DNA of 64,000 nucleotides from assembly GCF_018294505.1 (NCBI RefSeq), contig NC_057808.1:225553684-225617683 (forward strand). The letters are read 5' to 3'. Shown here one piece after another: positions 33,608 through 45,441 of the stretch (positions are counted from its first letter, which is position 1; every line of letters begins with the position of its first letter). Source of the DNA: Triticum aestivum (Eukaryota; Streptophyta; Magnoliopsida; Poales; Poaceae). A program made the position numbers and the translations under genes. Under the pieces are notes generated by a model. It was not told the origin of the DNA and did no database searches. It worked only from the letters and a program-made list of their open reading frames with translations.

Positions 33608-34936
33608 GTGGAAGTGGTGGTAAGTAGAAAAATGAGAGAACAAAACCAAAGTTACCTTTTCTGAAGATTGTGGATGTAACAAGTACGATCCCACATGATG
33701 CTATAATAGTAGAATTGGTACCGGGTATTGTTTCTCACACCTACAAGGAAAAGGCTTATGGAGGATCTCGGTTAGGAAGTGGCACAAATAAGTCAAGCAA
33801 ATGTTAGTCAAGATGTTGAAAAAGTTGAAAAGATGCACAAATTGCAAGTAAGATAAATAGACCAAACCCAAGGATATCACTAGGAACACACACACGGAAG
33901 ATAGATGGGATCAGCACCACCAAGGAATGAGCTCAAAGAGGTGGAACCACGGAAATGCTCTTGTTTTACGGATACTAGAGAGACGCTAGCTCGATTGCTC
34001 TAATGGGCTAGGTACGCTGGTGCACCCACCTAATAGAGAAACGGGCTGTGTACTATCCCATGTATGCTTATGTATGTATGAACCAAGATGATGAACTAGG
34101 CAAAGTGGCTCAATGTTATTGCTTACAAGCTCTTGCTTCTCTTTTCTTTTTCTTAAAAGCTTCCTTTTTTACTATGCCACATTACTTGATATGCGAGCCA
34201 CAATGTGAGGTAACATGTAGTATATGCACGGGAGAGGCGTAACACTAAAGGTGCACTGTAAGTGTGGCCCAGAACTTGCTAGCCTCGATGGGTAAGCTAC
34301 GCAAAAGAGGCTCGAGGCTATCAAGGTAATGGCAATGGTAATACAATGGTGTCGTCAAGGTTACCGTCCTTGCTTATGATTGGTATGAAGACAAAGTGGT
34401 CGATGTCGAAGTGGAGTCCAAGACGATGACGAGTGGTGGTGATGATGAAGTCAAATTTCTCCTAAGTAGTCGAAACACCTTAGGACACGAGAGAACCGCA
34501 ATCCAAAATCTCAAACACCCATGAGAAGTAGTGCGGAAGAACAAAAGTGGTGGTGGAATGGCAACAAGATGAAAAATGGCAGCTGGCCGACAGGTTCTGG
34601 AAGGCTCGTGTGCAAGGGGTAAGTGATGCCCGTGTGCATTAGGGCCCGTGTGCACGGGATCCTGTGCACGGAGTGCTCTGCGAGTGGATGAACAGCTCCA
34701 GATCCGTGGGGATTTTGTGAAATTCGGCCAAAGGTGGTAGGGGTTAGATCCACTTGTCAAACACCAAATTTGTGGATCAAATCAACCAAATCTCACAAGA
34801 TCCAACACATTGCAAGAAATGTTTTGGGGCTATTTTTGTGGGGATTTTCGAATTAGGACGAAAAACAACAAAACCAAGCTAGCAAATAGGGGTAGGGACT
34901 CCAAGATGTGAATCAACCTTGCTCATGATACCAAGA
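33608..34936 (-). other. Leader of element C with primer-binding site
   Basis: Non-coding 5' leader between the 5' LTR and gag. The primer site on the minus strand is TGGTATCATGAGC (34933-34921), close to the common TGGTATCAGAGC site for tRNA-Met. Copies of the CCCGTGTGCACGGG palindrome that marks the LTR also occur here, at 34604-34680. Confidence 0.75.
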
Positions 34937-35792
34937 TGTTGTATGGTGAAACCCTAAGATGGATCTTTTCACACTTGGAGGGGGAAAAGGGATGAACACC
35001 AAGAACACAGAGAGGAATTCAATCCAACAATACCCAATCACACATCCACTAGAATAGCAAACACATAGATCCACAAGATTACAAGCACAATCAAAGGAAA
35101 CAAGTACTAGGTAGAGTTCTTCCCACTCCTAAGAGATGAGGTCTGGATGATGGTAGTCTTCTCCAAGAGGAGGTATTGAAATCCACAAGTGGATCCTCTC
35201 CTAAGAGGCCTTGATCTCCAATGGAGGGGTAGAAGGAGCAAAGCTCTCAAATATCTCACATATGTTTTTGCTAACCCTAAACATAACCCTAGGTACAGAA
35301 TATATAGGCTTGGGGGCGAGGTGGATGAAGTGGAGGCCCAAAACCCGAAGTCAGCCGACCATCCTATAGGGCCCGTGCGCATGGGGGTTCCGTGCACATG
35401 GTACATGCCCGTGCGCACGGGGTGCTACAACCGTAGCTCCCTATGTAGCCCGTGGGCACGGGGTCTCGTGGGCCTGTGCGCACGGGGTCGCCTGGGACTT
35501 CCTGTCCAGCTCCTGTTTGGTTCCTTCTTGTTCCGTGCGAACTTGGGGTACTTCTCCTACTCCTAGGTGATGCTCCTTAGCTGCTTGGGAGTGTTCCTCT
35601 TCATACCTAATGAAACATAGAGCATTTAGGTGAGGTAGCAACCAAGTTCCACTTGTATCCACATGCATGTCAAGTAGGAAGGAATTCACCTCGGTTTCCA
35701 TTGCGCATGCTCTAGCTCTTGTCATGGGTCCACGTGGTTCTTGATGTGTTGGTGTAGAGTCCATGGGGATCATGGAAGGATGCCCCGCACCA
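34937..35792 (-). repeat. 5' LTR of element C
   Basis: 856 bp; on the minus strand it starts TGGTGCGGGGCATCC at 35792 and ends CATACAACA at 34937. It contains the GTGCGCAC palindrome array at 35368-35495 and the TATA-like stretch near 35290-35310. Confidence 0.88.
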
Positions 35793-36041
35793 CTTTCTTC
35801 TCTTCTTCTCCCGTGACAATGTCATCGGAACGAGGAGCTTGATCTATGTCAACATCCATCTAAGCATGTTCATCAGAGGCTGGGATAGGGGTTGATTCTT
35901 TGCGGGTAGCGCTAGGCTCACTCTCATCTTTTCCTTTCTTTTTTGCAGTAGGCTTGGAGGGCATTTTTTCTGCAGCATTCCTCAGTGGGGACGGAATGAC
36001 TTTCTCAGCACACTCAATTTCAACTCTTCTTCAGGAGCGTT
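35793..36041 (-). pseudogene. Copia element F: coding remnant, acidic and Lys-rich
   Basis: One minus-strand frame is open for most of the block and gives a polar sequence with AAEKMPSKPTAKKKGKDESE and a Ser/Asp/Glu-rich stretch, broken by one TAG. This is consistent with the variable region of a Sirevirus-like Copia element but is not diagnostic. It lies between elements C and D, which both appear to have inserted into F. Confidence 0.35.
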
Positions 36042-37426
36042 TGATACGTCTCCATCGTATCTACTTTTCCAAACACTTTTGCCCTTGTTTTGGACTCTAA
36101 CTTGCATGATTTGAATGGAACTAACCCGGACTGATGCTGCTTTCAGCAGAATTGCCATGGTGTTATTTTTGTGCAGAAATAAAAGTTCTCGGAATGACCT
36201 GAAACTTCCCGGAGAATATTTTTGGAATATATAAAAAATACTGGCAAAAGAATCAAGACCAGGGGCCCCACACCCTATCCACGAGGGTGGGGGGCGCGCC
36301 CCTTTCCTCGTGGGCCCCCTGGAGCTCCACCGACATCAACTCCAACTCTATATATTCACGTTCGAAGAGAAAAAAATTAGAGAGAAGGATTCATCACGTT
36401 TTACGATATGGAGCCGCCGCCAAGCCCTAATCTCTCTCGGGAGGGCTGATCTGGAGTTCGTTCGGGGCTCCGGAGAGGGGAATCCGTCACCGTCGTCATC
36501 ATCAACCTTCCTCCATCACCAATTTCATGATGCTCACCGCCGTGCGTGAGTAATTCCATCATAGGCTTGCTGGACGCTGATGGGTTGGATGAGATTTACC
36601 ATGTAATCGAGTTAGTTTTGTTAGGGTTTGATCCCTAGTATCCACTATGTTCTGAGATTGATGTTGCTATGACTTTGCTATGCTTAATGCTTGTCACTAG
36701 GGCCCGAGTGCCATGATTTCAGATCAGAACCTATTATGTTTTCATGAATATGTATGAGTTCTTGATCCTATCTTGCAAGTCAATAGTCACCTACTATGTG
36801 TTATGATCTGGTAACCCCGAAGTGACAATAATCGGGACCACTCCCGGTGATGACCGTAGTTTGAGGAGTTCATGTATTCACTAAGTGTTAATGCTTTGGT
36901 CCGGTACTCTATTAAAAGGAGGCCTTAATATCCCTTAGTTTCCAATAGGACCCCGCTGCCACGAGAGGGTAGGACAAAAGATGTCATGCAAGTTCTTTTC
37001 CATAAGCACGTATGACTATATTCGGAATACATGCCTACATTACATTGATGAACTGGAGCTAGTTCTGTGTCACCCTATGTTATAACTGTTGCATGAGGAA
37101 TCGCATCCGACATAATTATCCATCACTGATCCAATGCCTACGAGCTTTTCACATATTGATCTTTGCTTAGTTACTTTACCGTTGCCACTGTTACAATACT
37201 ACAAAACTGCTACTGTTACTTTTGCCACCGTTACCGTTACTTCCATACTACTTTGCTACTAAATACTTTGCTGCAGATATTAAGATTTCCAGGTGTGGTT
37301 GAATTGACAACTCAACTGCTAATACTTGAGAATATTCTTTGGCTCCCCTTGTGGCGAATCAATAAATTTGGGTTGAATACTCTACCCTCGAAAACTGTTG
37401 CGATCCCCTATACTTGTGGGTTATCA
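36042..37426 (+). repeat. 5' LTR of element D
   Basis: 1,385 bp from TGATACGTCTCCATCG to GTGGGTTATCA. A TATA box (CTATATAT) lies at 36348-36355, preceded by a GC-rich GGGGCGCGCC segment. The 3' LTR copy at 44085 has the same layout. Confidence 0.92.
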
Positions 37427-37437
37427 AGACTATTTTC

Positions 37438-37455
37438 TGGCGCCGTTGCCGGGGA
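37438..37455 (+). other. Primer-binding site of element D (tRNA-Asp)
   Basis: TGGCGCCGTTGCCGGGGA is the exact complement of the last 18 bases of plant tRNA-Asp(GUC) as I know it. It begins 12 bp after the LTR end. Confidence 0.85.
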
Positions 37456-37504
37456 GCATAGCTCTATTCTTTGAGTCACCTGGGATTTATATCTGCTGAT
37501 CACT

Positions 37505-40277
37505 ATGAGGAACTTGAAAGATGAAAAAACCAAGATTTATCCCTCAACTACGAGGGGAGGTACGGAACTGCCATCTAGCTCTGCACTTGATTCACCTTCT
37601 GTTTTGAGTAAACTTGCAACACCTAAACCTGCTTCTGCTATTAATTCTGATATGTCGCATGTTATTGATGATGCCACTTCTGCTATGCATGATACTTATG
37701 ATGAAACTACTTCTATGCTTGATACTACTGTGCCATTAAGAGAATTTCTTGATGAAAAACTTGCTAGGGTTAGAGAGAATGAAATTATTGAAACTGATAA
37801 TATTGATGAAAGTGATGATGAAGATTCTCCCCCTAGGTATGAATTGCATGTTGTGCCTGAGGGTTATGTTATGGATGAAGAAGCTGCTAGAGATTTTCTT
37901 GCTTGCAATGATACATATGATCTTAAGAAATTATTAGCTAAGCTGAAAGAAAAATCTTTGAATGCTAGAATGAAATATGACCCTGCTTTTGCTACTTCAC
38001 CTATCTGTATTTCCGATAAGGATTATGATTTCTCTGTCGATCCTGAGATAATTACTTTGGTTGAATCTGATCCTTTTATGGCTATGAATCTAAAACTGTT
38101 GTGGCACATCTTACTAATTAAATGATATAGCCACCCTATTCACTCATGAGGAGAAAATACGTTACTACTATATCCTTAAATTATTTCTGTTCTCATTAAA
38201 GGGTGATGCTAAAACATGGTTTAATTCTCTTGATCCTGGTTGTGTGCGTAGTCCCCAGGATATGATTTATTACATCTCTGCTAAATATTTCCCCGCTCAT
38301 AAGAAACAAGCTGCCTTAAGGGAAATATATAATTTTGTGCAAATTGAAGAAGAGAGTCTCCCACAAGCTTGGGGGAGGCTTCTCCAATTACTTACTGCTT
38401 TGCCTGATCATCCTCTCAAGAAAAATGAAATACTTGATATCTTTTATAATGGACTAATCGATGCTTCCAGAGACCACCTGGATAGTTGTGCCGGTTGTGT
38501 TTTTAGGGAAAGAACTATTGATCAAGCTGAATTGCTATTGAATAATATGTTGAGTAATGAAAATGATTGGACACTTCCTGAACCAACTCCTAAGCCAACT
38601 CCGAAGAAAAGGGGTATTCTATTTCTCAGTCCTGAAGATATGCAAGAGGCAAAGAAATCTATGAAAGAAAAGGGTATTAAAGCTGAAGATGTTAAGAATT
38701 TACCACCTATTGAAGAAATACATGGTCTTGATAACCCGACACAGGTAGTAAAGGTAAATTCTCTCTATAGATTTGATGAAGGTGATATTCCTCGTTATAA
38801 GTCTGCTAGCCAATGCTTAGATGAGTTTGATAATTTTATTGTTAAACAAGAAAACTTCAATGCTTATGTTGGTAGACAATTGAAACGTAATGCTTATATG
38901 ATTGAACACTTGAGTGATTATATGTCTAGAGTTAAAGGTGAACTTAAACTTATTAGTAAACATGCTTCTATGGTTACCACTCAAGTAGAACAAGTGCTTA
39001 AAGCTCAGAATGATTTGCTCAATGAATTAAATAATAAGAAAAATGATAATGCTGTTAGAGTTATGACTAGAGGGGGTAAAATGACTCAGGAACCTTTGTA
39101 TCCTGAGGGCCACCCTAAGAGAATTGAGCAAGATTCTCAGAGAACTAATGTTGATGCACCTAGTCCTTCTAAGAAGAAGAAAAAGAAAAATGATAGGACT
39201 TTGCATGCTTCTAGTGAACCTGTTGTTGACACACCTGAGAATCCCAATGATATTTCTATTTCTGATGCTGAAACACAATCTGGTGATGAACATGAACCTA
39301 GTGATAATATTAATGATGATGTTCATGTTGATGCTCAACCTAGCAATGACAATGATGTAGACATTGAACCGGCTGTTGATCTTGATGAGCCACAAAATCA
39401 ACGTTATGATAAGAGAGACTTTGTTGCTAGGAAGCACGGTAAAGAAAGAGAACCATGGGTTCAGAAACCCATGCCTTTTCCTCCTAAACCATCCAAGAAA
39501 AAGGATGATGAGGATTTTGAGCGCTTTGCTGAAATGATTAGACCTATCTTTTTGCGTATGCGTTTGACTGATATGCTTAAAATGAATCCTTATGCTAAGT
39601 ATATGAAAGAAATTGTCACAAATAAGAGAAAGATACCGGAAGCTGAAATTTCCACCATGCTTCCTAATTATACTTTTAAGGGTGGAATACCTAAGAAACT
39701 AGGAGATCCAGGAGTACCAACTATACCATGCTCCATTAAAAGAAACTATGTTAAAACTGCTTTATGTGATCTTGGAGCCGGTGTTAGTGTTATGCCTCTC
39801 TCTTTATATCGTAGACTTGATTTGAATAAGTTGACACCTACTGAAATATCTTTGCAAATGACCGATAAATCAACTGCTATACCTGTCGGTATTTGTGAGG
39901 ATGTGCCTGTTGTGGTTGCAAACGTTACTATTTTAACGGACTTTGTTATTCTTGATATTCCCAAGGACGATAGTATGTCGATTATCCTTGGTAGACCCTT
40001 TTTGAATACTGCAAGGGCTGTTATTGATTGCAACAAAGGCAATGTCACTTTTCATGTTAATGGTAATGAGCATACGGTACACTTTCCGAGGAAACAACCT
40101 CAAGTCCACAGTATCAATTCTATTGGAAAAATTCCAATGATTACTATTGGAGGTTTTGAATTCCCTCTTCCTACTGTCAAGAACAAATATGATATCCTTA
40201 TTGTTGGGGACGTGCATATCCCCGTTGAGGTAATCAGTGTTATTCGAAATTCTCCGGTTTCATGCGATTCAGAATGA
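37505..40277 (+). pseudogene. gag: Element D gag and aspartic protease
   Basis: The ATG at 37505 follows the primer site. The N-terminal 200 residues are acidic (TDNIDESDDEDSPP). Two missing bases, near 38074 and 38117, break the frame; the main frame then continues from about 38130 to the stop at 40277. The capsid domain carries LKGDAKTWFNSLDPG (just before 38244) and QAWGRLLQLLTALPDHPLKK. A Lys-rich stretch lies near 39170-39190. The protease at the C-terminus has LCDLGAGVSVMPLSL (the active-site triad reads DLG rather than DSG or DTG) and IILGRPFLNTA. Translation ends after the protease, with no RT following. Confidence 0.85.
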
Positions 40278-41023
40278 GTTCGTTAACAAGACTTGATCAA
40301 CCTTGTTAGTGGATTCCTTTTGATGAGCATGAGATGGATGAAGTTAGAAAGCACAACTCTCTGTACCCTCCTTTTACTTTCTGTTATTTAGATTAAATAA
40401 AGCAAAAATAGTATTTTCTGTCTGTTTTCTGAATTATCCTTGAAATAAAAAATACCCCAAAAATAAAAGTTCTCCAAATGTCTCGAAAATGAAATATGAT
40501 TATTTGTAGAATATTTAAGAATATCTGGCACTGAGAACACACCAGAGGGGGCAACCACCTGGCCACGAGGGTGCAAGGCGCGCCCTACCCCCTGGGCGTG
40601 CCCCCTGCCTCGTGGGCCCCTCGTGGCCCCCCTCCACTTATTCCAGCACCCATACACTCCTTCTTCCTCCAGAAAAAATCACCAACCAGCTCAAACCCGT
40701 GTTCTAGCTCGTTTTGCTGCCATTTTCGATCTCCTTGCTCAAAGCTCCATTCACATAACTGCTTTGGGGGATTGTTCTTCGGTATGTGACTCCTCCAATG
40801 GTCCAATTAGTTTTTGTTCTAGTGCTTTATTTATTGCAATTTTTTGCTGCTTAGGTGACACTGTTCTTGAGCTTGCATGTCCAATTTGTATGGTCTCAAG
40901 TAGTTCTAATGCATGATATAGTCTCTAGGCACTTGTGGGAGTAGTTGCTATCAATCTTGTTGAGTTTGGTTCACTTTTATTTTGAGTCACTAAAAAATTC
41001 AGAAATTTTTCAGAGGAAGAAAT
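40278..41023 (+). promoter_or_regulatory. LTR-like module before the ATHILA-type gene of element D
   Basis: No ORF. The part 40430-40650 resembles the U3 part of the element's own LTR: an AT-rich start with AAAATAAAAGTTCTC, then a GC-rich palindromic block with GGCGCGCCCTACCCCCTGGG and CCTCGTGGGCCCC. It is followed by a leader-like pyrimidine-rich stretch and a possible short intron (GT at about 40782, AG at about 40854). It directly precedes the next gene, as an internal promoter would. Confidence 0.5.
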
Positions 41024-42012
41024 ATGTTTAGGAAAATGTACCAAGGTGGTTCCTCAAAGAAGCAAGGACCCAGGCTCGCGATACGTGAGCCGGACTATGA
41101 ACTACCAAGAGAAGCTCAAGTGCGGCCTTGTGAATGGCCGTCAGAAGATTTTATGGTCCAAGCAGGCATTAAGGAGGAATTTGACGCGTATGTGCGCAAT
41201 GCTGAACTTGAGGGCTTGGTGTCAGATAAGTGCCCCCAATATTACTACCTAACTTATTCCTTTGTGAGAAGGTTTAAATTTACATCATCACGCAATTCTC
41301 ACACTGTCCTATTTGATCTTTATGATAAATCTTATACCATGGACTTAGAAGATTTTAATACTTCTTGTAAACTCCCACAGTGGGGTAATGTTAGTGAACC
41401 TCCCAAATCTGAATTTAAAGCTTTTCTTGCTAGTATCACTGTGGGGGAATCTAGAGAAATAACACAAGCTACCATAGGGAGCATTCACTTTCCTGTCGTA
41501 CATTATTTTGCTCTCTTTATAGGTAGATGCATTAACGGCAAGGATGAGGCATGTCACATGTGTGTTCCAGATCTTAGTGTTCTCAAGAGTGCTGTATTAG
41601 GAGATAAACAATATATCTTGGGGGCCATTGTTGCACGTAGGTTGCATCATAACAGTAGTAGTGGAGATTTTTTGGTGGAATTTATGCAACTCGTTTAGCT
41701 AATTATCTTGAGATACCCATACATGAAAACGATATGGAATTGCCTCCTGCTTATTTTGATTATAATGCTATGGTTCGTCATCAGTTTGTTGAGAGGAATG
41801 GACAGTTCCTCCAATACCGACTAATCTTTGACAGATGCCGCACTGTCCATGTTGCTCTCCCTTCTCCTGCTTTCTTTGACTTTCAGGCAAAAGGGAGATA
41901 TGTTATAACCAGGGAGGAGGCGAACGAGTATGAGAGGAGGACGGAGGAAGCTCGCCTCCAAGCTGCAGCTCAACAGGCAATAGCCGCTGCAGCTCAGTAC
42001 GACCCTAGTTAG
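41024..42012 (+). pseudogene. ATHILA ORF1-like gene of element D
   Basis: The frame starts with ATG at 41024 (MFRKMYQGGSSKKQGPRLA) and holds the pattern I recognise as the ATHILA ORF-1 family (PF03078), with YYYLTYSFVRRFKF, FNTSCKLPQWG, IHFPVVHYFALFIGRCINGK and LGAIVARRLHHN. One extra T in the run near 41670 shifts the frame and gives a stop at 41696-41698. The same protein continues in the next frame (41734-42012), with HENDMELPPAYFDYNAMVRH and an Ala/Gln-rich end. Function is unknown; in Athila-lineage elements it is separate from the replication enzymes. Confidence 0.78.
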
Positions 42013-44084
42013 AACTTCGGATATCCGTCAGGCCAGCCGTGGCCATAGACCAACTTAGGCCAAAAGCCTAAGCTGGGGGAGTACGTATTTCTCACCGACA
42101 TTACATTCATGTTCACACACTCATTCTAGTTGTCGGTGCTCATACTTTTTCATTGTACTATCCGTGTTATTTTATTTTCTTTTCTAAGTCTTCTTCTTGT
42201 GTGTTTGACAAACCTTAAGAAAAACAAAAAAAATAGCTATAGCTTTTAGCTAGTTTACTTTCCATGCCTGTAGTAGTAGTAATTAAAAAGAAAACCCAAA
42301 AAGATTTCTCGTTCTTCTTTTGTTTGTTGGGAGCTTTCCCGTGTAAATAGTTTATTTCTTTTCTTGTCCTTTGGGGGTCGAGAGGAGAAGACCATGATGA
42401 AAATGTTGAAGTGGCTCTTATATGCATTATTGTTGATTTAACCAAAAGCCCATATTACCTTTGTCTTCTCCCTTGTATTGAATGCTTGCAGATTCCAGCT
42501 TAGTCCAATTGCACGTGCACTATTATTATTATCCACACCGTTCGGTTGTGCAAGTGAAAGGCAATAATGACGATATATGATGGACTGATTGAGATGAGAG
42601 AAGCTGGTATGAACTCGACCTCTCTTGTTTTTGTAAATATGATTAGTTCATCATTCCTGATTCAGCCTATTATGAATGAAACATATTTGCAATGAAAATT
42701 AGAGATTATAGTTGCTCATGCCATGCTTAATTAGCTAGGAGTTTATAATGCTTTACCTTGCGTGCCAACATGCTATTAAAATGGTTGTGATGTGGTATGA
42801 TAGGGTGGTATCCTCCTTTGAATGATTCGTGTGGCTTGACTTGGCACATGTTCACGCATGTAGTTGAAACAAAATCAACATAGCCTCCACGATATTTATG
42901 TTCATGGTGAATTATATCCTACTCAAGCTTGCACTCAATGTTTATTAATTTTAATGCATGTTCATGACTGTTGTCGCTCTCTAGTTGGTCGCTTCCCAGT
43001 CTTTTTCTAGCCTTCACCTGTACTAAGCGGGAATACTGCTTGTGCATCCACTTCCATAAACCCCAGAGTTATTCCATATGAGTCCACCATACCTTCCTAT
43101 ATGCGGTATCTACCTGCCGTTCCAAGTAAATTTGTATGTGCCAAATTCTAAACCTTCAAATGAAATTCTGTTTTGTATGCTCGAATAGCTCATGTATGAA
43201 CTAGGGTTGTCTGTATCTTCCATGCTACGTGGGTTATTCTCACGAGGAGTGGACTCCGCTCCTCACTCACGAGAAAATGGCTGGTCACCGGGATGCCCAG
43301 TCCCATGCTCAAATCAAAATAATTGCAAACAAAACTCCCCGAGGACTGTTGTTAGTTGGAGGCACCCATTGTTTTGGGCAAGCCATTGATTAATGCTTGT
43401 TGGTGACGGGGGAGTATAAACTTTACCATTCTGTTTGGAAACCGCCTATAATGTGTGTGGCATGGAAGATATCGAGATCTCTCGGTTGTTATGTTTACAA
43501 TGAAAGTATGCCGCTCAAAATATTATTTATCTCTATTTCAAAATCGAGCTATGGCACCTCTACAAATCCCTGCTTCCCTCTGCGAAGGGCCTATCTATTT
43601 ACTTTTATGTTGAGTCATCACCCTCTTATTAAAAAGAACCACCTGGAGAGCACCGCTGTCATTTGCATGCATTATTATTAGTTTATATTGAGTATGACTA
43701 TGACTAGATCTCTTTTACCATGAATTACAATCTTTAGTCAGTCCTTGATCTTCAGAGGTGCTCTGCATTTATGTTTTGCGGTCTCAGAAAGGGCTAGCGT
43801 GATACCATCTTGTTATATCATATTATGATTGTTTTGAGAAAGTGTTGTCATCTGAGATTTATTATTATTGCTCGCTAGTTGATCATGCCATTGATATGAG
43901 TAAACATGAGACCTAAGTGTTATTGTGAATATGGTTAGTTCATAATCTTTGCTGAAAACATGAATGCTGGATTTACATATTTACAACAACAAGAGCAAAC
44001 AGAGTTTGTAAAAGTTTTTCTTTATCACTTTCAGTTTGTCACTGAATTGCTTGAGGACAAGCAAAGGTTTAAGGTTGGGGGAGT
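42013..44084 (+). other. Element D non-coding 3' region and polypurine tract
   Basis: No gene is supported over 2 kb. An internal purine tract (CCTAAGCTGGGGGAG, about 42067-42081) resembles the terminal tract (TTAAGGTTGGGGGAG, 44069-44083), which primes plus-strand DNA just before the 3' LTR at 44085. The part about 43280-43600 is related, in opposite orientation on the map, to 27950-28280 of element B. Confidence 0.7.
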
Positions 44085-45063
44085 TGATACGTCTCCATCA
44101 TATCTACTTTTGCAAACACTTTTGCCCTTGTTTTGGACTCTAACTTGCATGATTTGAATGCAACTAACCCGGACTGACGCTGTTTTCAGCAGAATTGCCA
44201 TGGTGTTATTTTTGTGCAGAAATAAAAGTTCTCGGAATGACCTGAAACTTCACGGATAATATTTTTGGAATATATAAAAAATATTGGCGAAAGAATCAAG
44301 ACCAGGGGCCCACACCCTGTCCATGAGGGTGGGGGCGCGCCTACCCCCTGGGCGCGCCCCTGCCTCGTGGGCCCCCTGGAGCTCCACCGACCTCAACTCC
44401 AACTCTATATATTCATGTTCGGAGAGAAAAAAATCAGAGAGTAGGATTCATCGCGTTTTACGATACGGAGCCGCCGCCAAGCCCTAAACTCTCTCGGGAG
44501 GGCTGATCTGGAGTCCGTTCGGGGCTCCGGAGAGGGGAATCCGTCGTCGTCGTCATCATCAACCTTCCTCCATCACCAATTTCATGATGCTCACCGCCGT
44601 GCGTGAGTAATTCCATCGTAGGCTTGGTGGACAGTGATGGGTTGGATGAGATTTACCATGTAATCGAGTTAGTTTTGTTAGGGTTTGATCCCTAGTATCC
44701 ACTATGTTCTGAGATTGATGTTGCTATGACTTTGCTATGCTTAATGCTTGTCACTAGGGCCCGAGTGCCATGATTTCAGATCTGAACCTATTATGTTTTC
44801 ATGAATATGTATGAGTTCTTGATCCTATATTGCAAGTCAATAGTCACCTACTATGTGTTATGATCCGGTAACCCCGAAGTGACAATAATCGGGACCACTC
44901 CCGGTGATGACCGTAGTTTGAGGAGTTCATGTATTCACTAAGTGTTAATGCTTTGGTCCGGTACTCTATTAAAATGAGGCCTTAATATCCCTTAGTTTCC
45001 AATAGGACCCCGCTGCCAGGGGAGGGTAGGACAAAAGATGTCATGCAAGTTCTTTTCCATAAG
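44085..45063 (+). repeat. 3' LTR of element D, truncated
   Basis: Matches the first 979 bp of the 5' LTR closely, from TGATACGTCTCCATCA to TTTTCCATAAG, then stops abruptly where CACTA sequence begins. Confidence 0.92.
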
Positions 45064-45083
45064 GCCCGGGTGCTGGTAGACCA

Positions 45084-45116
45084 TTAGTACCGGTTGGTAG
45101 CACCAACCGGTACTAA
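45084..45116. repeat. Subterminal hairpin of the CACTA element
   Basis: Arms 45084-45098 and 45102-45116 are perfect 15-bp reverse complements with a 3-base loop. Such subterminal repeats are binding sites for transposon proteins in En/Spm-type elements. Confidence 0.85.
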
Positions 45117-45262
45117 ATGTTTGGGGGGGGGTTTGGTTTTAATTTTTATTTTTCCATTAATTTTGTGTTTTCCATTTAATTCTTTTTTGTTTGCTGGTAT
45201 TTTACGATACTACATATTGTACACGTTATGCATATATATAAATAGATTTTCTCGTAGAACCG

Positions 45263-45265
<3 letters not shown>

Positions 45266-45334
<69 letters not shown>
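45266..45334. repeat. (TA)n microsatellite
   Basis: About 34 uninterrupted TA units. The ORF running through it is an artefact. Confidence 0.95.
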
Positions 45335-45336
<2 letters not shown>

Positions 45337-45441
45337 CGAATGTCTCACAACCACCATTAATTATTCACACATACACATGTATATATATACAATTTCTCCT
45401 ACATGTTGCCTTGGTGCCTTCGGAGCATGATGACAAGTGGT

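Larger units (their letters stand above)
21081..35792 (-). mobile_element. Element C: chromovirus-like Gypsy retrotransposon carrying element B
   Basis: Minus-strand order: 5' LTR (35792-34937), tRNA-Met-type primer site, leader, gag, protease, RT, RNase H, integrase, polypurine tract, 3' LTR (21930-21081). Element B (25980-32568) interrupts gag. The 3' LTR lacks about 13 bp near its outer end, and the flanks show no matching 5-bp TSD (GAAGA on the left, CTTTC on the right), so that end was altered. Protein features (DGGSC protease motif, integrase C-terminal block) recall CRM-like chromoviruses, but no chromodomain is visible and I do not name the family. All coding parts carry frameshifts or stops. 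Confidence 0.85.
36042..45063 (+). mobile_element. Element D: Athila-lineage Gypsy retrotransposon lacking RT, RNase H and integrase
   Basis: Plus-strand order: 5' LTR (36042-37426), tRNA-Asp primer site, gag-protease gene, an LTR-like non-coding module, an ATHILA-ORF1-like gene, about 2 kb of non-coding sequence, polypurine tract, then 979 bp of the 3' LTR. The 3' LTR is broken off at 45063, so no TSD can be checked (left flank GCGTT). I recognise the LTR as one of the very common Triticeae Sabrina/WHAM-type sequences but do not choose between names. The reverse transcriptase, RNase H and integrase genes are fully absent, so the copy is non-autonomous. Confidence 0.88.

Noticed and set aside
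37438..37455. tRNA-like sequence
   Set aside because: It is the complement of only the 3' end of tRNA-Asp, in the primer-site position; no full tRNA fold is present. The same holds for 1614-1631, 30928-30946, 34921-34933, 51899-51911 and 63707-63719.
45094..45360. ORF through the (TA)n repeat with an Ile-Tyr run
   Set aside because: A direct product of the microsatellite.
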